Shown here: piece after piece, positions 1 to 6,209 of the stretch | Numbering within the stretch: the stretch's first letter is position 1 | Layout: each line of letters begins with the position of its first letter | Assembly (NCBI GenBank): GCA_003557825.1 | Contig: PWNM01000522.1 | Span: forward strand, 1-6,289 | Source of the DNA: Candidatus Hydrogenedentota bacterium | GTDB taxonomy: Bacteria; Hydrogenedentota; Hydrogenedentia; Hydrogenedentales; SLHB01 | Length of the DNA: 6,289 bases | Direction of reading: 5' to 3' | Notes under the pieces: model-generated | Told to the model about the DNA's origin: nothing | Seen by the model: the letters and a program-made list of their open reading frames with translations, nothing else | The model's database searches: none | Made by a program: the position numbers and the translations under genes

Positions 1-306
1 ATCCTCATTGAGGGGGAGGCTGGCGGCTTGATCGATGGCCGCCTGGATACGCGAGGCATCTCCCTCTCCTTCAGCATAGACGCGAATCTCCGGCAGTTCC
101 CGCCAGTGCGGGTAGTAGTCCACATCGCCGGCGCGGTAGCCCACTTGGGAAAAGTCGGGCAGGCGGTCGCCCCGGTCACTATAAGGCAGCAGTTCACCCG
201 TCCCGGAGAGGAGGGAGACCCGCGGGCTGGACTCGGCGGCCTCCTCCATCGGGCCGCCGCAACCAAGAAAGGTAAGAAAACTCAGGAAAAGGAGGTGTTT
301 CTTCAT
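1..306 (-). CDS. Partial lipoprotein, N-terminal part of a pectate-lyase-like right-handed beta-helix protein
   Basis: The first 102 codons are visible; the gene runs off the left edge without a stop. The protein opens with MKKHLLFLSFLTFLGCGG: two lysines, a hydrophobic stretch, then Cys16. This reads as a lipoprotein (SPase II) signal, although Phe and Leu at -3 and -2 are not ideal lipobox residues. Gly at +2 gives no inner-membrane retention signal, so outer-membrane attachment is likely. After a low-complexity linker come DFSQVGYRAGD (about residues 53-63) and DASRIQAAIDQAASLP (about 83-98). This layout is typical of the N-terminus of pectate-lyase / GH28-like beta-helix proteins of Verrucomicrobiota and relatives, where a GD(D)(T/A)xxIQxAID segment starts the helix. 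No catalytic residues are inside the window, so lyase, hydrolase or plain binding protein cannot be separated. No clear Shine-Dalgarno precedes the ATG. It follows the GH3 gene in the same direction after 71 nt and is probably the third gene of the operon. Confidence 0.75.
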   Translation of the reverse strand, partial: MKKHLLFLSFLTFLGCGGPMEEAAESSPRVSLLSGTGELLPYSDRGDRLPDFSQVGYRAGDVDYYPHWRELPEIRVYAEGEGDASRIQAAIDQAASLPLNED

Positions 307-330
307 CTGGCATTTGCCGCAGGGCCGCAG

Positions 331-355
331 ATACCGGGGGATGAACCACCGGTAT
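331..355 (-). other. Hairpin between the GH3 and lipoprotein genes
   Basis: ATACCGG (331-337) and CCGGTAT (349-355) form a perfect 7-bp stem around an 11-nt loop in the 71-nt gap. No T-tract follows in the leftward direction, so it is not a classic intrinsic terminator. It could stabilise or partly attenuate the operon mRNA, or it may be chance. Confidence 0.35.
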
Positions 356-377
356 GCCAAGGTCCTACAGCTCTGTC

Positions 378-2123
378 TCAATAGGTCTTGCCCGGATCGA
401 AGTTCAGTTTTGCGGTGGCCGGGGCTTCGCCGGTGAGGACGCGGGCGGCCGCGCGCAGACTGGACGCGATCGGGCTGAAGGTCACGACGACGGTTTCCAT
501 GGCCGCATCGACGACGGTTTCGTAGGGGCAGTTCGTCACGAAGACGGTCGGCTTGCCCAATTCAAGGAAGCGTTTGTGGTAGGCCTTCTCGATCTCACCG
601 CCCCGCTCAAAGAAACCGGTGTGGACAATGATGTCGGCCTCCTTGCCGCGATCACAGATGAGCGGCCAAATCTTCTCGAAGGAATCGTTCGTCTCAAAGT
701 CGGTGCCCCATGCGTCATAACCGGCTTCGAGGAGGCCGTGGTAGAGTGCGCCGGCGTAAGCCCGGTGGTTGTTCAAGCGCTTGTGGATCATGGAGACCTC
801 CTCGGCGACGAGCACCTTGGCGTCGCGGGGGAGAGGCAAAAGCCCTTTGCCATCGCGCAGGATGGTGATGGAGCGTTCGGCCGCCTCCTTCTCCACGGCG
901 GCGGCTTCCGGGGCGCGGAGCTTCGCCTCGACGGTGTCGGGGTCGACCATTCCGTTGTCGCCCGCGAAGAGACCGGCGCGATCCTTGGCCGTGAGCACGT
1001 GCCGCACGGCTTCGTTGAGGCGTTCCTCACTGATGCGGCCCGAGCGGACGGCCCCGAGCAGCCCCTCGAAAACTTCGCCGCGGAGAGCGTTTTCATCCTT
1101 CAGAAGGATCAGGTCGACTCCATGCACGATGCAGCGGATGGCGGCCTCGGCCACCTCGTACTTGGCGACAAGACCGCCCATGGTGAAGGAGTCCGTCATG
1201 ATGACGCCGTCGAAGCCCAGTTCGCCGCGAAGGACATCGTGGATGACGGCCTTCGAGAGGGTGGCGATCTCGGATTCCGGATCGATGCCGGGGAAGACGG
1301 AGTGGGCCAGCATGATGGCGGGCAGACCGGCGGCGATCAATGCCCTGTAGGGCGCAAGGTGGATCTCCGACATCCGCTCGCGGGATTCCTCAATCGTGGC
1401 CATGCCGAAGTGTACGTCCATCACGGAGTGCCCGCGGCCGGGGAAGTGCTTGCCCGTGGCGATGACGCCCGCCTCGTCGAAACCGGCGAGGGAGGCTGAG
1501 GCGTAGCGCGCCACCTCGTCGGGCAGCGGGGAATAGCTGCGCGTTCCGATCTCGGGGTTCAAGGGGGCGGTGTTTACGTCGAGCACGGGCGAGTGCAGCC
1601 AGTTGATGCCGACGGTGCGCAACTGCTCGCCGATGGTGCGGGCAACGCGTTGACAGAGGGCCGGATCGCCCGAGGCGGCCAGACCCATCGCCGCCGGAAA
1701 GAGCGCCATGTCCGGGTCGTTGAAGTCGAAACTTTGGTTGCCCTCGTAATCCAAGGCGAAATACAGCGGGATGCCCGCGCCGGTTTCGAGAGAGCGGCGG
1801 CGCAGCGTGTTCAGAACCTCGGCATAGCGGCCGGCCGTCACGCCGGGGCCCCTCAGCGAACTGCCGTATTCGCGTTCCAGAGGCTCCGGGGGGCGCACGA
1901 CCCGCGCCGTGGCCGGATGGTCGGGCCCGAAGTAGCGCTTGAACTTCCGCATGTAGGGCGTGACGCGAAACCCTGCCGGGTTGTATTTTCCGATCGCTTC
2001 GAGGATGTCCGGGTGCGGATACGGGCCGGATAAGCCGAGGCAGAGCATCTGCCCGACTTTCTGTTCCACGGTCATGTCGGCGAGGAAGGACTCGACGGAG
2101 TTTTTCATGTCGGATGTTTTCAT
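378..2123 (-). CDS. Glycoside hydrolase family 3 protein, NagZ-like (beta-N-acetylhexosaminidase / beta-glycosidase type)
   Basis: The 581-residue protein has no signal peptide, so it should be cytoplasmic. Residues about 10-385 form the GH3 TIM-barrel domain: LADMTVEQKVGQM near the start, ALDYEGN (123-129, matching the NagZ DQEGG substrate loop), GKHFPGRG (224-231), and MDVHFG (235-240), which supplies the Asp236-x-His238 general acid/base dyad typical of NagZ-type members. FDGVIMTDSF (304-313) carries the expected nucleophile Asp311. Residues about 415-565 look like a GH3 C-terminal alpha/beta domain (RSITILRDGKGLLPLP onward), so this is the two-domain form, longer than the roughly 340-residue proteobacterial NagZ. 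The dyad suggests an N-acetylhexosaminide or a phosphorylase-type reaction, but the substrate is not determined. The gene starts 9 nt after the symporter stop, so the two are almost certainly cotranscribed. Neither Met1 nor the alternative Met6 (2108) has a good Shine-Dalgarno; the longer start is kept. The GC-rich complement holds long open frames that are shadows. Confidence 0.93.
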   Translation of the reverse strand: MKTSDMKNSVESFLADMTVEQKVGQMLCLGLSGPYPHPDILEAIGKYNPAGFRVTPYMRKFKRYFGPDHPATARVVRPPEPLEREYGSSLRGPGVTAGRYAEVLNTLRRRSLETGAGIPLYFALDYEGNQSFDFNDPDMALFPAAMGLAASGDPALCQRVARTIGEQLRTVGINWLHSPVLDVNTAPLNPEIGTRSYSPLPDEVARYASASLAGFDEAGVIATGKHFPGRGHSVMDVHFGMATIEESRERMSEIHLAPYRALIAAGLPAIMLAHSVFPGIDPESEIATLSKAVIHDVLRGELGFDGVIMTDSFTMGGLVAKYEVAEAAIRCIVHGVDLILLKDENALRGEVFEGLLGAVRSGRISEERLNEAVRHVLTAKDRAGLFAGDNGMVDPDTVEAKLRAPEAAAVEKEAAERSITILRDGKGLLPLPRDAKVLVAEEVSMIHKRLNNHRAYAGALYHGLLEAGYDAWGTDFETNDSFEKIWPLICDRGKEADIIVHTGFFERGGEIEKAYHKRFLELGKPTVFVTNCPYETVVDAAMETVVVTFSPIASSLRAAARVLTGEAPATAKLNFDPGKTY

Positions 2124-2132
2124 AGTGAAGGG

Positions 2133-3941
2133 TTATTCGGATTTTGTGGCGGTTTCGGCTGCCAGCGGGGTCTCCGGCTGGAGTTCCTCAAGAATGCTTT
2201 CCGGCGGTTCCTCGGGTGGACGGTGCCGCTTGGCATAGAGCAAGAGGGCCATGCCGATGGCGGCGATGGAGAGGACGATACCGGCGATCCAGAGCCGCCC
2301 CGTCCAATCATTGGGCAAGAACAGCAGGAATGATGCGGCTGCCGCCATGAACAAGGTGCTGACGCCGACCAGCTTGGCTTGAGCGTGGTCTGTGCTATCG
2401 CCAATCTCTTTGTCAAAATCCACCGGTGTGTGCATGGTCTCGAAAAACTCGTCGATTTGCTCCCGCTGTTTGGCGGTGGAGAACCGGTTGAGGGCCATGC
2501 AGACGAGGGTCGCGGCCGTGCCCCAGATGAAAATCCACATGGCCCGTTCCTGAATCGTCCAGCTAATGCCATTGATCCGCGAATCATAAAAGGAAACCAA
2601 AGACGGAGCCATGCAGGCACCGAAAATGACGAAATACGACCAAAAAGGAATGCGCTTGATCCACAGCCCCATTAACTTGGGAAAGGCCAGCGGGAGCCCG
2701 ATGACCGAGCCGATAAGGAGGAAAGCGTCGAAGAGGATGATCTCCTGTTGCCGCGCGAAAAGAATGGCGCAGATGACGATAAAGCCGCCGATCAAAAGTG
2801 TGGAGATGTAGCAGATGAGCATCTGCGCGCGGTTGGAGATATCCGGGTTCAGGCCAAGACCCGAGCGAAGCCGGGGGATCAAATTGCGCACGATGACCCC
2901 CACCTGGACGTTCAGGCCGCTGTCCATACTGCTCATCGTCGCCGCGAACATGGCCGCGATCATGATGCCCATGAGCCCGTTGGGCAACAGTTGCAGGGCA
3001 ATGTAAGAGTAGGCGGACTCCGACGGATTGCTCAGGTCCTGCGCCATGATCTCGTCGCCATACATGAAACGCGCCACCATCGGCGGGATGAACCAGATGA
3101 TGCTGCCCGCGAACATGAGAATAAAGGCCAGAAGGGAGGCGCGGGACGCTTCCCGACCGTCTTTCACGGCAAGAAAGCGGCCGGCGGTGTTCAGGCTGAT
3201 CTGCCCTTGGATCTGCATGAGAAAAATGACAATGATCCACTGCCACGTGAACCGGTCGTTGTTGAATTGACCGGGCTCTTTCACGAGGCGGAAGTCATCG
3301 ACAAAACGCGGATCGGTGAAATAGCTGAAAAACTGCCCGAGGCCTCCGATGTGGTAAAGGGCCAGAATCGCCATCACCGTTGTGATCGACATCATCACCA
3401 CCCCTTGGACGAAATCCGTCGCCATTACCGCCCAGCGCCCGCCGAGCGTCGAATAGGCCACCACAACCCCGCCAATGACGATGATCGTCGTGGTGAGGGG
3501 AAAGCCGAAGACCGCCGTGGTGAACATCGCCAGCGCCCAGAGCTGGATCGCCGAGCTGAGGGGGGCGAGGGCGAGGCCGGAATAAACGGAAAATTGCTCC
3601 ACCGCCGTACCGAAGCGGGCGCGGATGACATCCGCCACCGTGTAGGCGCGCGTCTGCCGGTACCACGCGCCAAGGAACAGCCAGCCGATCAGGTAGGCCG
3701 TGCAGTTGGCCACGTAGATGATCAAAAACGTCGGGCCCGCCTCAAAGGCCGCCGATCCGTTCCCCGTAAAGGTGAACGCACTGATCCCGGCCATTGTCAT
3801 GCTTGAGCCGACCAGCCACCATGTTCCCCGGCCGCCCCCGCGCACAAAGTCGCTCATCGTCGCGGCCATGCGCCGGAAGCCAAGCCCGAGGAGGACGAGA
3901 ATGATCAGGTATCCGCCGAGTGTGAGGTATTCAACTGTCAT
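2133..3941 (-). CDS. Sodium:solute symporter family (SSS) transporter
   Basis: This 602-residue inner-membrane protein has about 14 hydrophobic segments. It begins with an extracytoplasmic N-terminus and a first helix at about 7-22, as in SSS proteins. Family signatures are YSTLGGRWAVMATDFVQG (163-180), the region SLNTAGRFLAVKDGREA (249-265), and MFAATMSSMDSGLN (331-344). In PutP and vSGLT the equivalent Ser/Thr pair of that last segment (here Thr335, Ser337, Ser338 are candidates) binds the Na2 sodium. The protein should couple Na+ entry to uptake of a small solute, here probably a saccharide because of the adjoining GH3 gene and LacI regulator. Residues about 484-602 are an extra C-terminal part: a charged cytoplasmic linker, two more hydrophobic segments (about 525-545 and 550-570) and a Glu/Pro-rich tail. 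This extension makes the protein longer than the usual 480-550 residues and resembles symporters of Verrucomicrobiota and Planctomycetes. It is the first gene of the leftward operon, divergent from the regulator. No strong Shine-Dalgarno precedes the ATG. Confidence 0.93.
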   Translation of the reverse strand: MTVEYLTLGGYLIILVLLGLGFRRMAATMSDFVRGGGRGTWWLVGSSMTMAGISAFTFTGNGSAAFEAGPTFLIIYVANCTAYLIGWLFLGAWYRQTRAYTVADVIRARFGTAVEQFSVYSGLALAPLSSAIQLWALAMFTTAVFGFPLTTTIIVIGGVVVAYSTLGGRWAVMATDFVQGVVMMSITTVMAILALYHIGGLGQFFSYFTDPRFVDDFRLVKEPGQFNNDRFTWQWIIVIFLMQIQGQISLNTAGRFLAVKDGREASRASLLAFILMFAGSIIWFIPPMVARFMYGDEIMAQDLSNPSESAYSYIALQLLPNGLMGIMIAAMFAATMSSMDSGLNVQVGVIVRNLIPRLRSGLGLNPDISNRAQMLICYISTLLIGGFIVICAILFARQQEIILFDAFLLIGSVIGLPLAFPKLMGLWIKRIPFWSYFVIFGACMAPSLVSFYDSRINGISWTIQERAMWIFIWGTAATLVCMALNRFSTAKQREQIDEFFETMHTPVDFDKEIGDSTDHAQAKLVGVSTLFMAAAASFLLFLPNDWTGRLWIAGIVLSIAAIGMALLLYAKRHRPPEEPPESILEELQPETPLAAETATKSE

Positions 3942-3948
3942 GGAGTCT

Positions 3949-4025
3949 TTTCAACGTGTGCAAAACCGAAAACACTCTGAATCCGTCCCCGGCTTGACCA
4001 TCCCTGAGTTATCCGACCGTTGAAA
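3949..4025. promoter_or_regulatory. Inverted 8-mer pair, candidate regulator half-sites
   Basis: TTTCAACG (3949-3956) and its exact complement CGTTGAAA (4018-4025) face each other across 61 bp. The first lies within TTTTCAACGTGTGCAAAA (3948-3965), a loose dyad just ahead of the symporter start. LacI/GalR operators are often AT-flanked dyads around a central CpG, and joining the two half-sites would give such a palindrome. Each site has only one good half, so the assignment is weak, and a pair of 8-mers in 148 bp may occur by chance. Confidence 0.25.
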
Positions 4026-4032
4026 TTTTGTC

Positions 4033-4042
4033 TCCCCGGGGA
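4033..4042. promoter_or_regulatory. Perfect 10-bp palindrome TCCCCGGGGA, candidate LacI-family operator
   Basis: The dyad is centred on CpG, as in many LacI-family operators, and sits about midway between TTGACC and the regulator's ribosome-binding site. The symmetry does not extend beyond 10 bp, and GC-rich palindromes are easy to find in this genome. Confidence 0.3.
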
Positions 4043-4067
4043 CCGATTGGGCTTTTCATCGCAAGGC

Positions 4068-4080
4068 GGAGAGGTAGGAT
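4068..4080 (+). promoter_or_regulatory. Purine-rich ribosome-binding region of the LacI-type gene
   Basis: GGAGAGGTAGGAT ends 9 nt before the ATG at 4090. It offers two overlapping Shine-Dalgarno-like runs, GGAGAGG (rather far) and TAGGA (near ideal), and supports the chosen start. Confidence 0.5.
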
Positions 4081-4089
4081 ATTTTCCCC

Positions 4090-5121
4090 ATGAGTAACGA
4101 ACCCCGGGTTACCATTGCGCAGGTTGGGGAAGCTGTCGGCGTACACAAGTCGACCGTCTCGTTGGCATTGAGGAATGACCCCAGAGTGTCCAAGAAGACG
4201 CGGGAACGCGTCATGCGTGCGGCGGCTGAGCTCGGATATGTGCCGGACGCGCACCTTTCGAACCTCATGGGCTATCTGCGCCGGATCTACTCCGAGCATG
4301 CCGCGAAGCACGAATCCGTCGCCTATTTGACAAGTGAGCCTGACGCGCAGGCGGACATCCATCGGACGGCCTTTTTCCGTAAGTTCCGCAGCGGGGTGCA
4401 TGGGGAGTTGGGCCGCCTCGGCTATCGCATGGAAATCATCAAACTCCGCGACTACGCCTTCAAAATGAAGCGCGTGGAAACGGTCCTGAGGAGCCGGGGC
4501 ATTCAAGGAATCATAGTTTCTCCGCCGGTCGATATGGATGCCCTCGGTGCCTTTGACTGGGACAGCTTTGCCGCCATCACACTGGGGTATCGGTTGTCCG
4601 AGCCGCGAATCCACCGCGTCATCAGCGACCAGATGGAGGCTATGTCTATGGCCTTCAAGCACATGGCGAACAACGGCTACAAGAGGATCCTCTTCGCTTA
4701 CAGCAAAGGAAGGGACCGCCATTCGCGGAGGCGCTGGAGTATCACCCTCACTGGAAGCAAGAGGCTGTATCCCTCCGTCGAAGAAACCCTCACCTACGCC
4801 GGTGAACCCGACGACGATTTTGTCGCGTTTTTCCGAGAATGCCGGGCGGACGGTCTGATTTGCATGGGGCGGCCCTACCCCGATTGCCTGAAAGCCGCCG
4901 GGTTGCACCTGCCGCGGGACTACGGCTGCCTTTTGCTGAGTGCGGATAGCGGACCGGACCACTTTGCGGGCGTCGACCAGCAGCCGGAAATCCTCGGCCG
5001 CTTGGCCGCCCAGCAAATCGCCGGCATGCTCTCCCGGCATGAAATCGGCCTGCCGTCCGTCCCGTATACCCTTCAGGTTCCGCCCAAATGGCACCACGGC
5101 CGCACCTGCCCGCCGCGGTGA
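4090..5121 (+). CDS. LacI-family transcriptional regulator
   Basis: The 343-residue protein has the standard LacI length. Residues 7-50 form the helix-turn-helix: VTIAQVGEAVGVHKSTVSLA, then LRNDPRVSKKTRERVMRAA and ELGYVPD. Residues about 52-65 (DAHLSNLMGYLRR) take the hinge-helix position; the normal Ala-Arg hinge is replaced by a Leu/Met-rich version common in Verrucomicrobiota regulators. From about 75 to 333 comes the periplasmic-binding-protein-like sensor domain, with GIQGIIVSPP (137-146), GYRLSEPRIHRVISDQ (166-181), the helix EAMSMAFKHMANNGYKRI (183-200), RADGLICMG (252-260) and FAGVDQQPEILGRLAAQQI (292-310). It probably represses the divergent symporter-GH3-lipoprotein operon, and perhaps itself, until a sugar ligand binds. 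The ligand is unknown. The stop codon is followed one base later by the first unit of a repeat array, but the C-terminus looks complete. Confidence 0.95.
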   Translation: MSNEPRVTIAQVGEAVGVHKSTVSLALRNDPRVSKKTRERVMRAAAELGYVPDAHLSNLMGYLRRIYSEHAAKHESVAYLTSEPDAQADIHRTAFFRKFRSGVHGELGRLGYRMEIIKLRDYAFKMKRVETVLRSRGIQGIIVSPPVDMDALGAFDWDSFAAITLGYRLSEPRIHRVISDQMEAMSMAFKHMANNGYKRILFAYSKGRDRHSRRRWSITLTGSKRLYPSVEETLTYAGEPDDDFVAFFRECRADGLICMGRPYPDCLKAAGLHLPRDYGCLLLSADSGPDHFAGVDQQPEILGRLAAQQIAGMLSRHEIGLPSVPYTLQVPPKWHHGRTCPPR

Positions 5122-5272
5122 AGCCTTGATCCGATTGCCGATTGCCGATTGTTGAGGTGTGATCGTTGGGAGATTAGAGCACGCCCCGATTGTCGACAGA
5201 ACTGCCATCCCCGCGCCAGCCCCACATCAAAAATCAACAATCACCAATCCGCAATCATCAATCAATCCCATA
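5122..5272 (+). repeat. Repeat unit A
   Basis: 151 bp. The left arm is 5133-5167, with steps GATTGCC, GATTGCC, GATTGTT, GAGGTGT and GATCGTT; the right arm is 5226-5267. The insert holds loop module 1 of type TAGAGCACGC (5175-5184) and module 2 of the type with TGTCGACA (5187-5212). The GATCGTT step is a deviation from GATTGTT in the other units and loses one stem pair. Confidence 0.88.
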
Positions 5273-5352
5273 AGCCTTGATCCGGTTGCCGATTGCCGAT
5301 TGTTGAGGTGTGATTGTTGAAGGAGAAGAAAATGCATCGCCGCCAGAGCCCG
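5252..5352 (+). repeat. 101-bp perfect direct repeat, left copy
   Basis: Identical to 6189-6289, with an offset of 937 bp. It spans the last part of unit A and the first 80 bp of unit B. The match stops on the left at G5251 versus T6188; on the right it reaches the window edge, so the true length may be greater. Confidence 0.9.
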
Positions 5353-5421
5353 AAACCCCCGCGCCAGCCACATCAAAAATCAACAATCACCAATCCGCAA
5401 TCATCAATCCTCAATCTCTTC
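5273..5421 (+). repeat. Repeat unit B
   Basis: 149 bp. The left arm is 5284-5318 (the first step is GGTTGCC) and the right arm 5372-5416, with a sixth step CTCAATC. Loop module 1 is AGAAAATGCAT (5327-5337) and module 2 is the CGCCAGAGCCCG type (5341-5360). AAGGAG followed by ATG at 5332 imitates a translation start; the frame gives 43 codons (to the TGA at 5461-5463) of compositionally biased sequence. Confidence 0.88.
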
Positions 5422-5450
5422 GGCTTCAATCCGACTCTCGGATTGCCGAG
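5422..5450 (+). repeat. Degenerate unit head with short perfect hairpin
   Basis: GGCTTCAATCCGA at 5422-5434 matches the head of unit D (GGCTTCGATCCGA), but the GATTGNN arm does not follow. Instead CAATCCGA (5427-5434) and TCGGATTG (5438-5445) form a perfect 8-bp stem with a 3-nt loop. This marks where the array breaks off before the four-helix-bundle gene and looks like a collapsed or rearranged unit. Confidence 0.6.
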
Positions 5451-5470
5451 GCAGAATCCTTGAAGTCCGG

Positions 5471-5483
5471 AATTCGTCGAATT
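5471..5483. promoter_or_regulatory. 13-bp dyad upstream of the four-helix-bundle gene
   Basis: AATTCG-T-CGAATT is a perfect 6-bp inverted repeat around one base, followed by further T residues, 41 bp before the start at 5525. It could be a protein-binding site or part of the gene's leader. No convincing promoter hexamers were found around it. Confidence 0.25.
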
Positions 5484-5524
5484 TTTCAATTGTCAGCAGG
5501 CGGACCCACGATTTTGGTCAGCAT

Positions 5525-5878
5525 ATGAATCCACACGTTCTGGAGGAGCGGCTCATTGAGTTCGCGGTGCTCATTGTGGGGGTTGTGGAATCGCTGCCAA
5601 AATCCAAGGCGGGAAGCCACATTGCAAATCAGTTGATCCGCTCAGGCACGTCGCCGGCGCCCAACTACGGAGAAGCGCAAAGCGCGGAATCCCGGAGGGA
5701 CTTCATCCACAAGATGAAAGTCGCCCTCAAAGAACTGCGTGAAACCATGATTTGGCTCGAGATCATCGAACGCAGGCAGATGGGAGACATCGAGCAGGTG
5801 TCCGCGGTCATCACCGAGTGTGACGAACTAATCGCCATCTTCGTGAAAAGCACCAAGACGGCGGATAGCCGCCCATGA
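5525..5878 (+). CDS. Four-helix-bundle protein (23S rRNA intervening-sequence / Avd-like family)
   Basis: The 117-residue protein matches the usual length and layout of this family: helix 1 about 3-24, helix 2 about 28-52, helix 3 about 54-83 and helix 4 about 88-110. The recognisable signature is QLIRSGTSPAPNYGEA (36-51), then AESRRDFIHKMK (54-65) and KELRETMIWLE (69-79). Relatives are encoded in the intervening sequences of some bacterial 23S rRNA genes, and the family fold is shared with Avd, the nucleic-acid-binding accessory protein of diversity-generating retroelements. The molecular role of stand-alone members is not established. The gene is intact, has no good Shine-Dalgarno (AGGCGGA lies about 20 nt upstream), and is the only credible gene inside the repeat array, between units B and C. 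The nearest parallel is a small gene carried by a hairpin element, which is inference. No reverse transcriptase or variable-repeat target lies in this window. Confidence 0.9.
   Translation: MNPHVLEERLIEFAVLIVGVVESLPKSKAGSHIANQLIRSGTSPAPNYGEAQSAESRRDFIHKMKVALKELRETMIWLEIIERRQMGDIEQVSAVITECDELIAIFVKSTKTADSRP
5860..5873 (+). terminator. Small GC hairpin at the 3' end of the four-helix-bundle gene
   Basis: GGCGG-ATAG-CCGCC is a perfect 5-bp stem with a 4-nt loop, ending 2 nt before the TGA stop. No T-run follows, so a terminator role is doubtful; it may only pause or protect the 3' end. Confidence 0.2.
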
Positions 5879-5907
5879 AACACCGGCGGCTTAGGCAATA
5901 GCGTGGA

Positions 5908-6059
5908 ATGATGGATCCGATTTCCGATTGCCGATTGTTGAGGTGTGATTGTTGAAGGAGTAGAGCACGCGTCGATTTTCGCCAGAGCCCGAAACCCCCG
6001 CGCCAGCCCCACATCAAAAATCAAAAATCACCAATCCGCAATCATCAATCAATCCCGTC
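5908..6059 (+). repeat. Repeat unit C
   Basis: 152 bp. It resumes after the gene; its first few bases (GGAATGATGGATCC region) differ from the usual head. The left arm is 5919-5953 (first step GATTTCC) and the right arm 6013-6050. Loop module 1 is TAGAGCACGC (5961-5970) and module 2 is the CGCCAGAGCCCG type (5980-5999). AAGGAG is kept but no ATG follows. Confidence 0.85.
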
Positions 6060-6209
6060 GGCTTCGATCCGATTGTCGATTGATGATTGTTGAGGTGTGA
6101 TTGTTGAAGGAGAAGAAAATGCATCGATTGTCGACAGAACTGCCATCCCCACCCAGCCCCACATCAAAAATCAAAAATCACCAATCCTCAATCATCAATC
6201 AATCCCATA
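6060..6209 (+). repeat. Repeat unit D
   Basis: 150 bp. The left arm is 6071-6105 with steps GATTGTC and GATTGAT at its start; the right arm is 6163-6200 with CTCAATC as fourth step. These two changes restore a base pair (A6083 with T6188) where the other units have C-G. Loop module 1 is AGAAAATGCAT (6114-6124) and module 2 is the TGTCGACA type (6125-6150). Confidence 0.88.

Larger units (their letters stand above)
3942..4089. promoter_or_regulatory. Divergent promoter/operator region between symporter operon and LacI-type gene
   Basis: This 148-bp gap must hold the start signals for both directions. A TTGACC hexamer at 3994-3999 could be a rightward -35 box, but no good -10 lies 16-18 bp downstream; the nearest AT-rich hexamer is TGAAAT at 4021-4026. 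In the leftward direction GATAAC (complement of 4007-4012 and its surroundings) is only a weak -10 candidate. The region is assigned as regulatory from gene layout, not from a convincing promoter match. Confidence 0.6.

Noticed and set aside
331..355. Intrinsic terminator between GH3 and lipoprotein genes
   Set aside because: The hairpin is real but no T-tract follows it in the leftward direction, so it is listed only as a hairpin.
354..1499. Long open frame on the + strand (381 codons) opposite the GH3 gene
   Set aside because: It is antisense to a well-supported GH3 gene, its translation has no recognisable domain, and such frames arise readily from GC-rich codon bias.
2748..3806. 352-codon + strand frame opposite the symporter
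   Set aside because: The translation is rich in His, Asp and Arg, as expected from the complement of membrane-protein codons, with no domain.
4009..5208. 399-codon open frame on the - strand opposite the LacI-type gene
   Set aside because: It covers the regulator and extends into repeat unit A; no family features, and the complement is a clear LacI protein.
5310..5528. 72-codon GTG-start frame through unit B towards the four-helix-bundle gene
   Set aside because: Most of it is repeat sequence with a 7-bp period, which cannot hold one conserved frame; the analogous frame differs in other units.
5665..6024. 119-codon - strand frame across the four-helix-bundle gene and unit C
   Set aside because: It is antisense to a recognisable gene and begins in repeat DNA.
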